From Tetraselmis striata (Eukaryota; Chlorophyta; Chlorodendrophyceae; Chlorodendrales; Chlorodendraceae), in assembly GCA_006384855.1 (NCBI GenBank), contig VCJN01003261.1, positions 1-64,000 on the forward strand: a DNA stretch of 64,000 nucleotides. Direction: 5' to 3'. Below the pieces are notes generated by a model. The model was not told the DNA's origin. It did not search any database and saw only the letters and a list, made by a program, of their open reading frames with translations. Shown one piece after another: positions 22,201-32,851 of this stretch; position 1 is the first letter of the stretch, and each line of letters starts with the position of its first letter. Position numbers and translations under genes: made by a program.

Positions 22201-22566
22201 TGGCAACGTGACTCGCACTCTGTCTAATCGTTGTTAAGTACTTAACTGAGTTTAGTCAGACGACGGACCGAGTTGTGCGGTCGAACGACTACCACCTGGA
22301 AAATATAGCACAGTAGCCAGTCATCGGCTCTGTCTAGAATCTTCCAGGATGGGACAGTGAGCAGCGGACTCGCGACCGCACCAGCTCCCGACCTGTTTCC
22401 CTGCCTGCCTGCAGCTACTACTTAGCCAACTGTCTAGACCATAGCGCTCATCCCTTTTGCTGTTGCGCTTCACGCACCCACCCGTCCCACCCATCTTGTT
22501 TGGTGTGGCGAGGGGCTTGTAAGACAAGACACTCGCTTCTGGCAACGTGACTCGCACTCTGTCTAA
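22201..22566 (+). repeat. B1-A2-B2 right-end repeats of the element
   Basis: B1 is 22201-22227, A2 is 22228-22478 and B2 is 22540-22566. The 61 bp between A2 and B2 occur only here. Joining the two element ends in a circle would put B2 next to A1, recreating the internal B1-A2 junction. Confidence 0.85.
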
Positions 22567-23860
22567 GCCTCACAATAAGCTCCGTGACGACTCGCAACGG
22601 CCAACTGCATCGTAGGGCTCAAACCGGCTGGATTTTTACAAGTAGGGGCGGGCAGTTAACCATCGCAGTAGCGCCAGTGAGTATGTAGCTCCTACCCACC
22701 CCCACACGCTGCGAGCCGCCGGCGTCAAGTACAGGTGTGCCATCGGGCGTCGTAACTCCAAGCAAGCCCCGTATTCATCCTGAGGGGACGGAGGGTTGGA
22801 CGCCTGCCCACGGCTAACTGTAGGGTACCGGTATCGGCACATGAGTAGCCCTCGCCGCGGCCCGCGTAATTGTATGCTTACGCGACGCGCCCGGAACAAT
22901 CAGTTGGCCATCACCACCCAGCCCACGCCCGCCGCTCGTGGGGCGACCATACACGGTTCGGTCACTCAAGGCCCGGCACAACTTCTCGAGGACACTAAAG
23001 CCTGCCGCCACGGTGGTTTTCGACATCATCCAGGCGGAGCACGGCCGAAGCTTGTCAGGTGAGCGTGGGCGAGTCACAATGCGCACTCGACTTTCTGCCT
23101 AACCGCGACCCTCCTCCCCTCGCTGTCAAAGTGATCCCTGGACCAGATCCGGCACCCGCCCTAGTCAAACTTCAGAATCCGGCAGTATAGAACCATATCA
23201 AAGTTTCTGCTGGTCAGAATAGGTGTCGACCCCCTGTGTGATCTGTGGTGTGTGCATATATGTTTCTGTGTGCAGGTGCATTATGTCTGTTTTTTTGCGA
23301 TGCGTGCGCTGCGCCGCTGAGCGACTCAACGACCTACCCCCCGCGCACGGCCGATGCACGGCCTGCGACACCCCCCTAAGTGTCCGGACCGTTTTGAGCG
23401 ACGAGCGGGCATGTAGAGCGGAGCTTGCCTACGTGATTCACCGGAAATTGAGGGCGCCGAGGGCGTCGGGAGTGACGCGCTGGACGGTGCCCATGCTCCA
23501 CTCCTTCCACCAGACCTTCGCAGAGGACTCCAGGTGGAAGCACGGAAGATATCAGGTAATAGGCGCACTGCCTTCTGGACTGAGGATTTTTCAGCCGTAG
23601 AGTACATGAGCCAGTTCTAAAGGTGATAGGGGGGAGGGCAAGCCACCAGCTTGGTGGAATATGAAATGCCCCCCTACGGGTATCCCTGTCCCGCCAGCGA
23701 AGTTAATCATTGTTGAGCGGCGACTGGGTGGTGTGGGAAAGCATGTTGCGATGTGAGCTAGGCAGGAAGCTATCGTTATGCTCAGTATTGTCTCTCAGTC
23801 TGAAGTACGAGGTGCAAAGATAGAGCTTCCGACTCCTTGCCATGGTGTGGACGACAAGTC
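22567..23860. other. Unit 1 sequence after the insertion
   Basis: It resumes exactly where unit 2 continues at 40861 (gcctcacaataagctccgtg). Apart from the short ORF at 23223-23600, no domain was recognised. Confidence 0.5.
23223..23600 (+). CDS. Short unidentified ORF with paired cysteines, unit 1 copy
   Basis: 125 codons with CVICGVC, CVRC and CTAC pairs that could form a small zinc-binding fold, then a basic C-terminal half (SFHQTFAEDSRWKHGR). I do not recognise it. The unit 2 copy (41518-41895) keeps the frame, but about ten residues differ, including loss of one paired cysteine (CTAC to GKAC). That argues against strong selection on the protein. It may simply be an open stretch. Confidence 0.2.
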   Translation: MSTPCVICGVCIYVSVCRCIMSVFLRCVRCAAERLNDLPPAHGRCTACDTPLSVRTVLSDERACRAELAYVIHRKLRAPRASGVTRWTVPMLHSFHQTFAEDSRWKHGRYQVIGALPSGLRIFQP

Positions 23861-23869
23861 ACGCTGACG

Positions 23870-24600
23870 TGAAACACCAACATGCGCGAATGCGATAGAT
23901 AACCATTGCATGCACCATGTGCATCAAAGGATCAGGAATGTGAGAGACATTGACGGTCAACTAGTTTTCGACCGTTATGTAGACCTGACTTGTGCCGCGG
24001 CACATGACTGGACTGTCGTGTAATTCAGTTGCTTTACCTATGATCGCTCGGTCTAACTTTGCGACTGCATCGCTGCAATGCTGTGTGCGGCACTATGCAT
24101 CGGGCAGTATGGAATGGGATCATGCTTGAATTACTTGGATGTGCTGCAAACTTGTATTGACTAAAGATCTAGCTGTCTGGTTGCTTACGCCGGTGCGCTC
24201 TGTGCTCTGCTGCCGAATCTGTGCAAGCCCAAAAACCACCAACATGCGCGAATGCGAGAGATAACCATTTCATGCACCATGTGCAGCAAAGGATCAGGAA
24301 TGCGAGAGACATTGACGGTCAACTAGTTTTTTACCGTTATGTAGACCTGACTTGTGCCGCGGCACATGACTGGACTGGCGTGTAATTCATTTGCTTTACC
24401 TATGATCGCTCGGTCTCTTGAACTTCATCGTTGCAATGATGTGTGCGGCACTATGCATCGGGCAGTATATGGAATGGGATCATATTTGAATTACTTGGAT
24501 GTGCTGCAATCTTGTATTGACTAACGATCTAGCTGTGAGCTTACGCCGGTGCGCTCTGTGCTCTGCTACCGAATCTGTGCCAGCCCGACCCCCAGCACGG
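23870..24600. repeat. ~360-bp direct tandem repeat, unit 1
   Basis: The block from accaacatgcgcgaatgcga to tatgatcgctcggtc appears at about 23876 and 24238. The block tgaattacttggatgtgctg...gcgctctgtgctctgct appears at about 24126 and 24486. Spacing is close to 360 bp, with the second period incomplete. Unit 2 carries the same array at 42170-42870. Confidence 0.8.
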
Positions 24601-25008
24601 ACTTGGCGTGAATGTATTGATGCAGTGTCGGCGTGAGCGTGACGATCCACCTCCTGCTCTGTCGTCCTTCTTGTGCTTGTTGCAGTGACGTCTCGCTGCA
24701 TCCTTGACTGCGATATGACTGTGCTACACCCCCTGGCAGTGATAGTCGCCGACGCAGCCATGCTCCCGGATCCAAGCCGCAGCAGCACGGAGAACTGCTT
24801 GCCGCGCAGCTGAATGCCATCCCTTTGCAACTTTCAGACTTGCTAGATCACGCCTCCCTCCTTGGCAATAAAGTCCGTGTAGCTGTCACCACCTTCACGC
24901 ATGCCAAACATAGATAGCAACAGGAATGCAATTGTAAGTGATGTTGAATTGGTGCCCACAAAATTTCATCCATCCATTTCCCATGTGATCAAAATTTCTA
25001 CATCCATT

Positions 25009-25302
25009 TCAGCCATCCATCCCTTTCCCATGTGAATTCTTGCGCTCTATGATTGCCTTGATCACGACCAGGGTGATCTCCACCTCCCCCTTCTTGTAGA
25101 TCATAGTGGCATCTACCAAGACCTTCAGTCTGATGACAAAGTCGCCGGGAAGTTTTGCCAGCGGGACATGCTCAAGCCTTCTCCTCAGCGCTGACTCAAA
25201 AACAGTGACCACTGCGGACAGCGCATCCCCTGACTCCTTTATCCTAATCCGCATGCATCTGCTCATCTCATGCTCCCTGACGGTTTCCTTTGCATGCCAC
25301 AT
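25009..25302 (-). CDS. Unidentified ORF conserved between units, unit 1 copy
   Basis: 97 aa beginning MWHAKETVREHEM. The amino-acid composition is balanced rather than GC-driven, with VVTVFESALRRRLEHVPLAK and VEITLVVIKAIIERKNSHGK. I do not recognise a family. The unit 2 copy (43327-43638) keeps the frame with a few replacements (for example V to M and G to R) and a different C-terminus. It may be a decayed exon captured in the unit. Confidence 0.25.
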   Translation of the reverse strand: MWHAKETVREHEMSRCMRIRIKESGDALSAVVTVFESALRRRLEHVPLAKLPGDFVIRLKVLVDATMIYKKGEVEITLVVIKAIIERKNSHGKGMDG

Positions 25303-25904
25303 GGGTATACGGGTGGGGAGGGGGTATGTACGACTCGGACGGGGGCAGCCTACTCGCAAGGGCTGTTCGAAATAAAATCGCGTTCTCGTACCTCGGTACG
25401 ACCCGCGACCGACCTGCAGAAGATATGGCGTACCCCCCACCCGTATGTGTTCCACCCGTGAATCACTCGAATCCCGGCCTAGTACAGCGGAGTGTTCGGC
25501 GGCGCCCTGCGACCGACCCGTTCCGAACACCCGGGAAACCCTCAGTCGTCCCGTGAGAACGGGCGAGGGCGGCGAGCGCGAGGAGACAAGAGCCCGGCAG
25601 TTTAAGGCGAGGCGGGCGTTCGGGGGCGGAGAGGCCGGGCATGGCAGCAACTCAGGGGCCAGAAGACAGGAGCCGGAGTGTCCTGAGGGAGTGGCAGCCA
25701 TGCAGCGGGAGGAGACAGCTTGCGGTCAGCTCGTCTGACCCTAGATGGGCGGCTACAGCGACGAGGCGCGCTGCGGAGGCGAGCGGATGCAGGACCGAGC
25801 AGCACCGGCGAGCCGAGCAGGACCGGCATGCCGACCACGGCATGCCGACCACGCGGGCGAGCAGGACCGGCATGCCGACCACGGAGCGACGACACGCGGA
25901 CGGG

Positions 25905-25932
25905 AGGGGGGGGGGGGGGGGGGGGGGGGGGC
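25905..25932. repeat. Poly(G) tract in unit 1
   Basis: About 25 nearly uninterrupted G. In unit 2 the corresponding run (44182-44203) is shorter and interrupted, consistent with slippage after duplication. Confidence 0.8.
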
Positions 25933-25939
25933 TGGTGCC

Positions 25940-27040
25940 CGCTTTCCCACTCCAGACCCCCTTGGGGATCCTACCCCAAGAGCTCAGGCCGGCGAGATGG
26001 AGGCAACATCGGCGGAGCGCGGCCGAGGCCGGCGGACCGCCACAACCGGCGTGGTGGGGCGATCAGCGCTGCGACCTGCGGGATATTTTCAGCGATGGCG
26101 GCAGGTGGAGCCAAGACGCACGACGACCAAAGATTGCGCGGTGCTGGTGCATTAACAAGGTACGGGAGAACCTTTTCCGGGGTGGGGCGAGTACTGCATT
26201 CGTAATCCCCGTACTGCCAATTAGCGGTAGTCGCTCGTACTGGCGACTACCCGTAGTTATCCGAAAATAACACAGCTTTTGATCACGTGATGGAAGGAGG
26301 CGGGGCTTGGAAACGAAAGAGGCTGGCCGGAAGCCTGAGCTATAATTACACTATTTGTGTTCCCTGCTATGGTTAGAGATGGCAGGCCCTAAGAGCAACT
26401 CAGTTTGGGCGGTGGAGAGCAGCAGACTAGCACGTTGTAATCAATTTTAATTTCAATTTTGCGTCGGCATGGCGGCGGGGGTGGCTGAGGCCCTCGTGAC
26501 ACCTTCCAAATTCCGCCCCATGAGCCCCTGCAAAATATAAGCGAAGAGTGGACTGAAAAAACGAGAAAATCTCGGGGGATCGGCTGCCACTGCCTCGTGC
26601 GGGCCTTGTATGAGGTGCGCTCCATTGGCAGGGTGGAGGTCTGGGACATGGTGGAGGTGCTTATCGGTCGGGGGCAGCCCTTGTGGAAAAGGAAGGGGCG
26701 GAAGGGGAATGGGCTCCCATGGGGCGCCCCAGCTGCACTTGCCGGTAAAGCATGCGGCTGTTATTGTGAGGAGGAAGACTCGCAGATGATTTGTATGGGG
26801 CCGTAAAAAGTATGAGGAATGTTCGCGAGAGAGGAATAGGGTAAGGGTAGGGACGGGGGAGGGAATTTACAGAAAATCAAAGAATAAAGAAATACAAAGG
26901 AGACGTGGTATGCCCGCTAGATGAGGGACCTAGGGCTTCCGAGGGCTGCACGCTACGACTATTAAATTAAATGACCCTATGCGGGTTCATGCCGCCGCGC
27001 CGTAAGACAGCTGGTGCGCTTAGCATAAAAGAGTGACAAA
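25940..27040. other. Unit 1 stretch before the LINE fragment
   Basis: No gene was recognised. A block with tttcaattttgcgtcggc at about 26450 resembles caatttcaaactttcaattggg at about 28700, so a short repeat may flank the LINE fragment. Confidence 0.35.
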
Positions 27041-27049
27041 AATAAGCGG

Positions 27050-28360
27050 GAACACAGTTGCAAGAAATTCAAATTTCAAGGTTAGAACAAATTCCGGTCC
27101 CCAAACCAATATACCAAGCTCGCCCCGCCGGGCGCAAACCTCGGCACCAAGTGCCAAGTAAAATATACTTGGCAGCCTCCGCCCCCTACCTCAGTAACAT
27201 CGACGCCATCGATGTTACTACGATGACGACTGCCCGTCATGCGTTTTACTCTAAGCGTATCCCGCACTCCACATCGACACCACCCAGAGGCTGGTAGGCT
27301 CGGACGTAGCCAGACCTGCGAAAGCGGGCCCCCGCCTCCACATGCAGCAGCCCTGCGAACGGCAACTGCCACCCACAACGCCGGGACTCAATTCATTAAC
27401 TACGCCAATCCCGCTCATTCAACCTATGGAAAGACGACACTACTACCCGCGCCGCTTCACGTACATCGATGACTTCCGCATCCGCGGCGGCGGCGTGGTA
27501 GGTAGTAAGAGTGGACGCGGACGAATCCGCCGCACCATCACCATAGCAGAATTGGCCGCCATCTCGGTGGCGTTGGACGCCAAACTTCGAGAAAAGACAG
27601 CACCGTCTCCACACACCTATTAGAACGCATAATGTGCCGGCCAATCACCTTACGACGCCACGCACACAAATTCTACTCGAACACATCGTTTTGCAACATT
27701 TGTTGGACTCCAAATAACCATTCAAAAAGTCAAAGCGCGCATCAGAGTCGACGGCAATGAGCAAGCCGACAATACTGCACGCGAAGTAGCCAATGTCAAG
27801 ACCCCGCCAGACACCACTATTACCGTAGGCGCAACTCCGGAGGCAGCCGACGACGTATGGCTGACCCCATGCCGGGAGGCACCGACCACCACCCTAACCT
27901 CGCACAACCTGAAAACGCCCTCCGTAAACACGCTACCGCCTATGTGGGCTGCGACGCCACCGACGAAACCCTACACTCCCACCTCATAGACCAGGCGCTG
28001 GCCACATGCGCAATGCCGGACCTCGTAAACCCCTCGGACATCGCCACGTCCAACTCCATGCCCCGACCCAATGGCGGCAGAAAAAATACAGATACTCGAA
28101 TTCAAGTATTGCACTGATCTCAACCATGCTACCATTTACGCCTTCGTCTACATGAAATACCAACCTTTGGTGAACGCCCTCCGAAAACAACGCTGGACGT
28201 GTCCGGTTGAAATCATCCCCGTCACCCTTAATCGCAGCGGCACCATGCACACACTCATGCTAGAAGCCATTCAACGCGTCACGGTCCCCCGCCTGAGGAA
28301 ACACCCCCCGGACAAACCCCCTCCACTCCCCGGCGCCGCTGCGATCCGCCTCTGAAGAAA
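27050..28360 (+). pseudogene. 3' part of a green-algal LINE: RNase H and PD-ExK-like domain, unit 1
   Basis: Three domains are visible in shifting frames. 27058-27297 reads PYLSNIDAIDVTTMTTARHAFY, like the post-RT linker. 27421-27590 gives the RNase H start (FTYIDD, then TITIAELAAISVAL), and its end follows near 27725-27790 (KVKARIRVDGNEQADNTAREVA, read in the unit 2 frame). At 28010-28355 a PD motif (AMPDLVNPSD) precedes IQILEFKYCTD and VEIIPVTLNRSGTMHT. This matches the C-terminal block of chlorophyte LINEs that has the form RPDA..., HLIE(I/V)KYCED, LLGVGGTIYT. The PD...ExK spacing suggests a nuclease fold. There is no RT upstream, and frameshifts separate the RNase H, PD and ExK parts, so the element is dead. 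Confidence 0.7.
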
Positions 28361-29160
28361 ATTTCAAAGACAAGCAATCGAAAGGTATGGTCCATACACT
28401 CCTCCGCATATCCCGCCAGCCCCTCAAACCCACTTGACCAAACAATGCCTCTCACAACCCTACCTCAAACACCCACCATTAAAAGCCACGTTTCCGCAGA
28501 TAACCGTACACGACACCCCCGCTACGGCAAACGGGGGGGATGGGCCAAGCGGCACGGAAGAAGGAGGGGCGCGGGGGAGCAGGAGGAAGGCCGGAAGCTG
28601 CATCCGTAATCCCTAGGGTTACCACAACGGTTGGATTGATCAGGCGGTCCAATAAGCAACTCGGCTTTGGGAGTGGAGAGCAACAAGTCAGCACGCTGAA
28701 ATCTAATTTCAATTTCAAACTTTCAATTGGGCGTGATTTTCGCATTCAACACAAAGTAAGTCCGTCTCCGCAATGAGGACGACCTTGCCGCGCCATGCCG
28801 CTTCAAGGTGCATCCTCCCAGTCCCATCAATCCTCTCACAACAGCCGGAGGCAAGCCCTCCCGCCGCCATATGCGTGGCTGCTCAATGCCACCCCGCGCA
28901 GCAACATAGATCTATGCTTCTTGGATGTCTCCATGGGTGCCTACGGAGACAGCGAGCTAGAGGCATACGCCAAGTCTACATTCACCAAAGCCGAAAGCCT
29001 CGAATTCAAAAACGTGGCGACGTCCCGATTTACGGGCTGGACCATCGTCGACTCGACCCACGTATCAAAGAAACCAAGGCCCGCGGGGCCCCGCCGGAAG
29101 TGTTGTCGCGACACGGATCAGGGTCAGTATGCGCGCCCATGGGAGGCCCGTAGGTGACGC
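28361..29160. other. Unit 1 stretch between the LINE fragment and the satellite
   Basis: Frames at 28773-29157 are open in two registers in both units, but no domain was recognised. One reads FKNVATSRFTGWTIVDSTHV. It may be further LINE or captured DNA. Confidence 0.3.
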
Positions 29161-29439
29161 TACTCACGGCTGCGGGGGGGGGTGGCGGGGGGGGGGGGGG
29201 GGGGGGGAGGGGGGGCGTAGAAGCGCAGAGCCACGACGACTTCCACTGCGAGTGTGTATGGCGACACGATTATTGTATGGCTGCCGGTGCATGTACGGGA
29301 TTGGTAGTCGAATCTGCCGCCGCCGCCGGCTAATACTCGTATATGCGCGGGCTAGCGAACTCCTACGGGTAATCGCTACTACTCGCTACTTGGGCCGAAA
29401 GCGCGCCCATGGGAGGGCCGTAGGTGGCGCGGCCGCTCA

Positions 29440-30935
29440 CGGCGGGGGGCGTATAGGCGTAGAGCCGCGCTCAGTCCCGCCGCGAGTGCCTAGGCCGACC
29501 TGGTTGAGGCGGTAGGCGCGCCATGGAAGGCCGTACTGGCGCCGCTCGGGGCGGGGGGCGTAGAGGCGCCGAGCCACGCTCGGTTCCGCCGAGAGAGTGT
29601 ATGGCGACCCGGTTGAGGTCGTAATTATTGCGCCATGGAAGGTCGTATTGGCACCACTCGCGGGGGCGTGCGTAGAGGCGCAGAGCCACATCCAATCGCA
29701 TTGCGATGAGTGTGCATGGCGACCCGGTTGAGGTCGTTAGAGCGCTATGGAAGGCCGTACTAGCGCCACTCGCGGCGGGGCATAAGCAGAGGCGCGAAGC
29801 CACGCCCAGTCCCACTGCGAGAGCGCATGGCGATCCGGTTGAGGTCGTAAGCGCGCCATGGAAGGCCGCACTGGCGCCGCTCGCGGCGGAGGAGCAAAGT
29901 CGCGAAGCCACGCTCGGTCCCGTTGCAAGGGTGTGTGGTGACCTGGTTGAGGTCGTAAGAACGCCATGGAAGGCGGTACTGGCGCCGCTCGGGGCGGGGG
30001 CGTAGAGGCGCGGGGCCATGCTCAATCCCACCGTGAGGGGTGTGGCGACCCGCCCGGTTGAGGTCGTAAGTGCGCCGTGGAAGGCCTTACTGGCGCCGCT
30101 CGTGGCGGGGGGCGTAGAGGTGCGGGGCCACGCTCAATGCCACTGCGAGTGCGCATGGCGACCCGGCTGAGGTCGTAAGCGTGCCTTTTGCAAGCCATAC
30201 TGGCGCCGCTCGTGGTAGGGGATCAGAGGCGTGGAGCCACGCTCAGTCCCGCCGTGAGGGTGTAAGGCGACCCGAATGAGGTCGTAAGTGCACCGTGGAA
30301 GGCCGTGCGTACGCCGCTCGGGGCGGGGGCGTAAAGGCTCGGAGCCACGCTCAGTCCCGCCGCGAGGGTATGTGGCGACCCGCTTGAGGACGTAAGCGCG
30401 TTGTGGAAGGCGGTACTGGCGCCGCACGCGGCGGGGGGGCGTAGAGACGCGGAGCCACGCTCAGTCCCACTGCGAGTGTGAGTAGAGGCGCAGAGCCACG
30501 CCAAGTCCCATTGCGATGAGTGCACATATGGTGATGATCCGGTTTAGGTCGTCAGAGCGCCATGGAATGTTGTACTGGTGCCCCTCGCGGCGGGGGGGGG
30601 GGGGGGCGGGGGCGTAGAGGCGCGAAGCCACGCTCAATCCCATTGTGAGAGCGCATGGCGATCCGGTTGAGGTCGTAAGCGCGCCATGAACGGCCATACT
30701 TGGGCCGCTCGCGGCGGAATAGCACAGGCGCGAAGCCACGCTCAGTCCCGTTGCAAGAGTGTGTGGTGACCCGGTTGACGACGTAAGAGCGCCATGGAAG
30801 GCCTTACTGGCGCCGCTTGGGGGGGGGGGGGGGGGGGGGGGGGGTTGCGTAAGGGCGCGGGCCACGCTCAATCCCACCGTGAGGGGGTGTGGCGACCCGG
30901 TTGAGGTCGTAGTAAGTGCGCCGTTGAAGGCCGTA
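29440..30935 (+). repeat. ~108-bp satellite array A, unit 1
   Basis: The monomer contains gagccacgctcagtcccgc, gcgacccggttgaggtcgta and gcgccatggaaggccgtact, then ggcgccgctcgcggcggggg and a variable G run. It repeats roughly every 105-110 bp, about 14 times. Because the length is often a multiple of three, long repetitive frames open in several registers (motifs such as ASTAFHGALTTSTGSP). They break at each G run and are not called as genes. Confidence 0.85.
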
Positions 30936-30937
30936 CT

Positions 30938-31564
30938 TGTTGGAATCTGCCCGATACCCTAGCGCCGGCCGATACCCTAGCACTGGCCGGGCACATGTCC
31001 CGCGCGCCTTAGCGCGCGCGTGCCTATTTCCCGGCCCGCCGGGCGCTATGCTTTCACTCTCTTCCTAACCACAGTCCCCGCAGCTAATAAAGCCCGGCTC
31101 GCTGCTCTCACGTGGTAAGACGCTCCGTACGGTAAGATGCTCCGAGCGCTTCCACTCACCATCACCTCCGCGGTTGAGCCGTATAGGTTATGGGCCCTCA
31201 CACGTCACGTGGGCGCGGGCGGGGTGCAGAGAGAATTCCGTGCGTCCGGCGCACGTCCGAAGTCGTTCGAAAAACAGCCGAGGCGGCTGCCACAAGGGCG
31301 CCGAAAACAGGCCCTCAAGGGGGGAGGGATGCACGCCGAGCCTCCGGCGCCAGTACACAACCCTCCCAACACTATATCGGGGTTCCGCCTACGGCCGCCC
31401 GAGAGAGCCAGCCTCCGGGGTTGCGCTCAACGTATCGTATCGGGGTTCCGCCTACAGGCCCGAGAAATCGAGCTTCCGGGGCTGCGCTCAACGAACAAGG
31501 CCCCAGGATTGTGTCGAACCACCGGTGTGCTTAGCTATTAGATCCAAACCTCAAAAATTGAAAC
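30938..31564 (+). mobile_element. Insert in the satellite array, possible solo LTR, unit 1
   Basis: It interrupts the satellite between gtact and ggcgccgctcg, which adjoin in intact monomers. It starts TGTTGGAAT, a typical start of Ty1/copia LTRs, and contains gctaataaagccc, which could hold a poly(A) signal. Near 31370 and 31434 there is a ~60-bp direct repeat (tatcggggttccgcctac...). No matching 3' CA end or 5-bp target duplication was found, so LTR identity is tentative. The same insert is at the same place in unit 2 and so predates the duplication. Confidence 0.35.
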
Positions 31565-32345
31565 GGCGCCGCTCGCGGCAGAGGGAGTAGTAAAGGCCGA
31601 GAGCCACGCCCAGTCCAATTGCGAGTGCGCATGGCGACCCGGTTGAGGTCGTAAGTGCGCCATGGAAGGCCGTACTGGCGCCGCTTGTGGCGGGGGATCA
31701 GAGGCGTGGAGCCACGCTTAGTCCCACTGCGAGAGCGCATGGTGACCATGTTGAGGTCGTAAGCGCGCCATGGAAGGCCGTACTGGGGCCGCTCGCGGCG
31801 GGGGAGCGAAGGCGCGAAGCCAGCACGCTCAGTCCCGTTGCAAGGGTGTGTGGTGACCTAGTTGAGGTCGTAAGAACTCCATGGAAGGCGGAACTCGCGC
31901 CGCTCGGAGCGAGGGATCTGAGGCGCGGAGCCACGCTCAATCCCACCGTGAGGGGGTGTGGCGACCCGGTTGAGGTCGTAAGTGCGCCGTGGAAGTCCGT
32001 ACTGGCGCCGCTCGCGGCGGGGGGGGGGGGGGGGGGGGGGCGAGTAGACGCTGAGAGCCACGCTCAATGCCACTGCGAGTGCGCATGGCGACCCGACTGA
32101 GGTCGTAAGCGTGCCTTGGAAGGCCGTACTTGAATACTGGCGTTGATCGCTGGCGGGGGTGCAGCGGCGCGGAGCCACGCTCAGTCCCGCCGCGAGGTTT
32201 TGTGGCGACCCGGTTGAGGTCATAAGCGCGCCGTGGAAGGCCGTACTGGCGCCGCGCGCGGCGGGGACGTAGAGGCTGAGAGCCATGTTGAGTCCCGCTG
32301 CGAGTGTGTATTGCAACCCGGGAAGGGGTCGCTAGCCTGCGCCCG
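31565..32345 (+). repeat. ~108-bp satellite array B, unit 1
   Basis: Continuation of array A after the insert, about seven monomers, with a G run at about 32020-32040. The monomer order matches 49752-50515 in unit 2. Confidence 0.85.
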
Positions 32346-32563
32346 CGCTATGGCATTTCGTTCGGAATTGTGAGCAAGGGCCGCAAGGCTTCCGCATTTA
32401 CATGCTGCTCCCCGATGACGAGGCGCGAAAGCCCGCCGGCCGCGGCGTGGCCCAAATAGACGGCGCCCACCTCGGTTGGTAGGTAAACGAAGGGGCTAAC
32501 GTACATGCGGCATACATATATGGCGTCCTCGGCGTATGGGGGGGGGGGGGGGGGGCTTGTTGG

Positions 32564-32851
32564 ATGTCGAGCTGGTCGCTCGGAACTCTCCATAGCGCCC
32601 ATGATGGGTATCCAAAAGATTCCCTAGAGATGGTGGAGTGCCAGTCATCGCGGGACGCAACTACACGAAACGTTTGGGAAAATATGGCGATCCATGTGGT
32701 CGAGGAACGGGGTGCAACCAATATGATAGACGTGTTTGACACCAAACCCGGCCACCGGGGTCTTGAGAGGCCGGTGTACGCCGCAAACGACGCGGGCGGG
32801 AGGAAGGGCAGGGGGAAAAAGCGTCCCAAGCGCTCTCAAGTGATACAATGA
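32564..32851 (+). CDS. Unidentified ORF conserved between units, unit 1 copy
   Basis: 95 aa starting MSSWSLGTLHSAHDGYPKD, with VVEERGATNMIDVFDTKPGH and a basic end (GRGKKRPKRS). It follows a G run. The unit 2 copy (50746-51033) has five amino-acid differences and few silent ones, so constraint is not evident. No family recognised. Confidence 0.25.
   Translation: MSSWSLGTLHSAHDGYPKDSLEMVECQSSRDATTRNVWENMAIHVVEERGATNMIDVFDTKPGHRGLERPVYAANDAGGRKGRGKKRPKRSQVIQ

Larger units (their letters stand above)
18931..22566 (+). mobile_element. PAT/Kangaroo-type tyrosine-recombinase retrotransposon lacking RT
   Basis: It is absent from unit 2, where the uninterrupted site is at 40860/40861, so both ends are known to within 1-2 bases. 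A 251-bp block A occurs at the left end (18932-19182) and again at 22228-22478. A ~27-bp block B (tggcaacgtgactcgcactc...) sits just before the second A (22201-22227) and at the right terminus (22540-22566). The order A1 - ORFs - B1 A2 B2 is the split direct repeat arrangement of PAT-like elements such as Kangaroo and TOC1. There is no target site duplication, as expected for tyrosine-recombinase integration. The coding content is a gag-like ORF and a tyrosine recombinase. The ~1.2 kb between them, where RT-RNase H would be expected, shows neither domain. Confidence 0.85.

Noticed and set aside
23870-24600. CRISPR-like array
   Set aside because: The repeats are ~360-bp tandem duplications in a eukaryotic genome, with no short repeat-spacer pattern.
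29471-30031. Repeat protein encoded by the satellite
   Set aside because: Repetitive frames open in several registers and both strands, break at G runs, and have no consistent start or end between units.
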